DNA of 64,000 nucleotides from JAIBDK01 sp965261915 (GTDB lineage: Bacteria > Pseudomonadota > Gammaproteobacteria > Arenicellales > Poriferihabitantaceae), in the NCBI GenBank assembly GCA_965261915.1, contig CBDHDW010000013.1:2356001-2420000 (forward strand), written 5' to 3'. The notes under the pieces were generated by a model. The model was not told where the DNA came from. It saw only the letters and a list, made by a program, of their open reading frames with translations, and made no database searches. Positions 61,600-64,000 of this stretch are shown here, piece by piece (positions within the stretch are counted from its first letter, which is position 1; each line of letters begins with the position of its first letter). A program made the position numbers and the translations under genes.

Positions 61600-61631
61600 G
61601 ATAAATGTGAGTTATGGTTAATTTGTGAATT

Positions 61632-62324
61632 TTATAGGGTTTCCTGGTTTGATCCCACCGCCGCCAGACTTTTATGTGGCAGAAAAATGCCGCAACCGAG
61701 TAATTGGTGTTCGCCAATTCCGGTTGCTTGCAGTAAAACAGATTCATCGATAGTGAGATCGGATATGAGGATGCTTCTCGCTGCCAACATTCCCGCTTCG
61801 GTTTGAATGGTATGAGAGAGACCGCAAAGCATTTTTGTAACCTGAATACCTTGCTGTGCAAGGCTGCCTGCAACTTCGGAAATAAACGCATCTTCATCGT
61901 CAATGTGACCGCTGCAAACCGAGCGTGCGAATACGGTGGTTGATGGCGACAGCATTTTGTTTTGGGCGGCGCCAATGTTAATTTGAAACTGGCCCAGATC
62001 GAGTGTCATCCCTTGTAACTGCTTTGCGTTCTCAATACAGTTTTTTGGAACTCTAACGTAAAGACGAGTGCGCCGGGAAAGTTGAAGCAAATCGCGAGAG
62101 TCAACTTCGGGTCGACTCCAGCCGTTGCCGCTTGCTGCACCGTGAATCGTGTGGATTGCTGCACCGGGTTCATGCTCCATCCAGGGCAGTGCATCGACAA
62201 CTGCTTTCTTTAATAACCCTGCGTGGTCAAGCGGGAGTTCGGCGCATTCAAAGCGGAATGACAGGTCTTGGATATCATCCGCAACGATATCATTGTCATT
62301 GTCGGGTTTTTCCTGCCAAAGCAT
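61632..62324 (-). CDS. Orphan Cas6/Cmx6-like RAMP protein
   Basis: A 230-residue protein resembling the Cas6/Cmx6 family of type I CRISPR systems. The N-terminal FECAELPLDHAGLLKKAVVD and PWMEHEPGAAIH, the middle TRLYVRVP and LSPSTTVFARSV, and the C-terminal glycine-rich loop GIGEHQLLGCGIF (GxG-x5-GxG) ending PHKSLAAV follow the ferredoxin-like RAMP layout. No CRISPR array or other cas gene is nearby. It lies in an operon with a dioxygenase, so an RNA-processing or binding role outside CRISPR is likely. His residues that could cut RNA are present (GAAIHTIHG) but not proven. Confidence 0.6.
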   Translation of the reverse strand: MLWQEKPDNDNDIVADDIQDLSFRFECAELPLDHAGLLKKAVVDALPWMEHEPGAAIHTIHGAASGNGWSRPEVDSRDLLQLSRRTRLYVRVPKNCIENAKQLQGMTLDLGQFQINIGAAQNKMLSPSTTVFARSVCSGHIDDEDAFISEVAGSLAQQGIQVTKMLCGLSHTIQTEAGMLAARSILISDLTIDESVLLQATGIGEHQLLGCGIFLPHKSLAAVGSNQETL

Positions 62325-62327
62325 AAT

Positions 62328-63035
62328 CTAACCTGCTTGCGGAATGAGTTTCTGTAGCTCGGTTCGATCAAACCACCACTGATCCTGTACCAACACCTCA
62401 ATCACGTTGCGCATACGAACAAGGAATTTCGCCGGCTCATCCAATTCGAGCTTTTCAAACCAGGCATTGAATTCGGCCTGATTGGTTACCTTTCCGTGTC
62501 GACGAGCGACATCGTTAAGCATTTGGCCCACTGCCAGACTGGTGTCATCATTTCGCTGCTGACTGCCTCTTAAATCGGCGACATACGCACCAACCGCTGC
62601 CGCCACCGCCGCACCATCGGAGTCTTCCGGCGTTTCATTGATAACATGTTGCAGCATGGACAGGGTCAGACCGGGATCAACTGGAAAGGTAATACTTAAC
62701 CACAGACCCTGGCCAAGCGCGATTAACGCATCATCATGACCGGATTGAAACAGCGTATCGCAAACCGATACCGCCTGCTGCCAATTCTGCTCGGATAAAT
62801 AGTATTGCAGAGCGGGGAAAGCAACCTGCCAGGCGTTATCCGATTGATTCAGATCAATCAGTACGTCAGCCAAATCTTTTTGTAATGAACTTCTTGCTGC
62901 TAAATCCGGTTTACCCAGAGATTCGATTCTTGATGCGATTGCCTTGGATTTGCGCTGCAGCGATTCCGTGGAAACGGCTGCATCCGCCTGACTGTCTGCA
63001 CCAAGATCGAATACGGGTTGATTGAGATAACGCAT
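62328..63035 (-). CDS. Hypothetical helical-repeat protein
   Basis: A 235-residue, mainly helical soluble protein. Paired helices such as LADVLIDLNQSDNAWQVAFP and WQQAVSVCDTLFQSGHDDAL suggest TPR-like repeats, and the C-terminal half is also helical. It sits between the dioxygenase and the Cas6-like gene with gaps of 2 and 3 bp, so the three are one translational unit. Possibly a scaffold; no family recognised. Confidence 0.6.
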   Translation of the reverse strand: MRYLNQPVFDLGADSQADAAVSTESLQRKSKAIASRIESLGKPDLAARSSLQKDLADVLIDLNQSDNAWQVAFPALQYYLSEQNWQQAVSVCDTLFQSGHDDALIALGQGLWLSITFPVDPGLTLSMLQHVINETPEDSDGAAVAAAVGAYVADLRGSQQRNDDTSLAVGQMLNDVARRHGKVTNQAEFNAWFEKLELDEPAKFLVRMRNVIEVLVQDQWWFDRTELQKLIPQAG

Positions 63036-63037
63036 GG

Positions 63038-63970
63038 TTAAACGTGGTACAAAATTCGGTCCTGAAATCGGACGCGCAATAATAATCGCTTCGGCAATGA
63101 AGCGTTGGCGTCAGAAAATGCTGAGCGATTGTGCAATACGTTATTACAAATCAATCCCTGCCCGGGCTCAAGTGTCAGATTAACAACCATCGGATTGCGG
63201 TCCGACAAAATAGAATTCATCGCCGACAATGCCGCCGGCATATCCGAGTGCTGATTCCAGATGATATTTCGTTCGCGTTGTGTGTAGCGCGCATACAACC
63301 GGTTTGTCAGCGAATCAATACTAAACACCGCTCCGCTAAATTCCGGGCGTTGTTTTGGCAAATCAATTTCATCATCAGCCGGAATTGTGAAGCTGTTTGG
63401 ACGGCAAAACGCATCGCTTAGATCCGGGTTCTGCTCTCGCAATTGGATATACGCCATTTCGTGATCCAGAATCGAGTTACTGCCGCCGGATGTGGCGGCA
63501 GCCTGACAGTGCAGTACAAATGACCGGACCTGGTTATGAATATCATTGTAGTAACCATCAGTATGCCATCGAAGTGCTTTGCAAGAATACGGAATATACC
63601 GAGATCCGATACCGTTGGCTGTAGAGCAAATCTGGCTAACATTTTTCTCGGAAGCGGCTGGGTTAGTGATCGAGCGACTGAGACCTAACTGGCGGCACAA
63701 TGCCCGCAACTGACGGCTGATCGTTGCCGTATCCGCCGTATTATCTGCAGATTTCGAATTCAGCCGATAAACAAACCAGTTGCGGGTATCTATAATCTGC
63801 TGTATTTTCTTCAGTTCTGCCCTGGAAACTTCCAGCGGATTGGCAATTTCAACTTCCATCACGCTGATGCTGGATTCTGCAGACCGCAGCTTTGTATCTC
63901 GCCAATACCGATACTCACTTTCAGATCGATCGAAGAAATGGACTGCCTTCTTTTGAGCGGCAAATGTCAT
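63038..63970 (-). CDS. TauD/TfdA-type Fe(II)/2-oxoglutarate dioxygenase
   Basis: A 310-residue dioxygenase of the TauD/gamma-butyrobetaine type. The HxD of the iron site is in LRWHTDGYYN, the distal His in ICNNVLHNRSAF, and the 2-oxoglutarate Arg in LLLRVRFQDR. It is the first gene of a four-gene operon. Substrates of the family include taurine, sulfonates, and betaines, or hydroxylated residues on macromolecules; with a Cas6-like partner an RNA-linked role cannot be excluded. The ATG is 30 bp from the window end, so the promoter is outside. Confidence 0.82.
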   Translation of the reverse strand: MTFAAQKKAVHFFDRSESEYRYWRDTKLRSAESSISVMEVEIANPLEVSRAELKKIQQIIDTRNWFVYRLNSKSADNTADTATISRQLRALCRQLGLSRSITNPAASEKNVSQICSTANGIGSRYIPYSCKALRWHTDGYYNDIHNQVRSFVLHCQAAATSGGSNSILDHEMAYIQLREQNPDLSDAFCRPNSFTIPADDEIDLPKQRPEFSGAVFSIDSLTNRLYARYTQRERNIIWNQHSDMPAALSAMNSILSDRNPMVVNLTLEPGQGLICNNVLHNRSAFSDANASLPKRLLLRVRFQDRILYHV

Positions 63971-64000
63971 GGTGGGTCTGGAAGTTTGGTGTCGATTGGG

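Noticed and set aside
1..64000. CRISPR array search prompted by the Cas6-like gene
   Set aside because: No run of regularly spaced short direct repeats was seen anywhere in the window. The repeats found are IS ends, target duplications and the hsdS internal repeat.

Overview
The window looks like a chromosomal segment of a gammaproteobacterium. Peptide deformylase, PdxH, RluA, SelO, FdhD and the remnants of CmoA, LeuB and YchF are all of proteobacterial type. The backbone has moderate base composition. It is broken up by clearly A+T-rich defence islands, several insertion sequences (IS1634, IS66, IS3, IS256, IS30) and many truncated genes. Decay and IS load on this scale suit a host-associated or recently bottlenecked lineage, but that is inference. 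No tRNA, rRNA or CRISPR array was seen.

Region by region. 0-7 kb is backbone metabolism: a partial imidazolonepropionase, peptide deformylase, an FAD-linked D-lactate-type dehydrogenase, PdxH, and a set of uracil phosphoribosyltransferase, GTP-cyclohydrolase-II-like URC1 and DUF1688 URC4 that matches the URC route of uracil catabolism. 7-19 kb is a type I restriction-modification operon (hsdM, BRO-like gene, small gene, hsdS, hsdR). Between hsdS and hsdR sits an A+T-rich module: a TSPPY DNA methyltransferase, a protein with GHKL ATPase domains at both ends, a receiver-like protein and a small HEPN-type ORF that a slippery heptamer could fuse to the receiver. 19-26 kb holds a wrecked TctA gene split by a complete IS1634-family element with a 52-bp target duplication, then an AbiE-type toxin-antitoxin pair flanked by copies of one IS256 end. 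26-28 kb is a type II methyltransferase/endonuclease pair.

28-36 kb is a gene graveyard (remnants of methylmalonyl-CoA epimerase, cmoA, citE, HMG-CoA lyase, leuB, an FAD/Fe-S dehydrogenase, an aminotransferase and a CaiB protein) with a few intact genes between: acyl-CoA dehydrogenase, CaiB CoA transferase, enoyl-CoA hydratase, a GFA protein and rluA. 35.6-45 kb is transport and sulfonate/CoA metabolism: AzlCD, a complete TctCBA tripartite transporter, a TauE/SafE exporter, an acylating aldehyde dehydrogenase and an acyl-CoA synthetase. The last two resemble the sulfoacetate genes sauS/sauT. The palindrome CATATATATG occurs upstream of tctC and again in the tauE/sauS divergent gap, which suggests a shared regulator.

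45-51 kb is backbone again (FAH-family hydrolase, cupin, RRM protein, SelO, FdhD, DksA-type zinc finger). 51.4-59.4 kb is a tight five-gene minus-strand defence operon: 5-methylcytosine methyltransferase, MORC/Hsp90-like ATPase, Z1 helicase-like ATPase, PD-(D/E)XK protein and AIPR protein. 59.5-61.3 kb is an IS66-type element with an 8-bp target duplication inserted beside a ychF remnant. 61.4-64 kb is a four-gene operon with a TauD-like dioxygenase, a helical protein, an orphan Cas6/Cmx6-like protein and a small protein. Four separate defence systems in one window, bounded by IS debris, make this a defence island. The least explained parts are the methyltransferase/GHKL/receiver/HEPN module and the Cas6-like operon.
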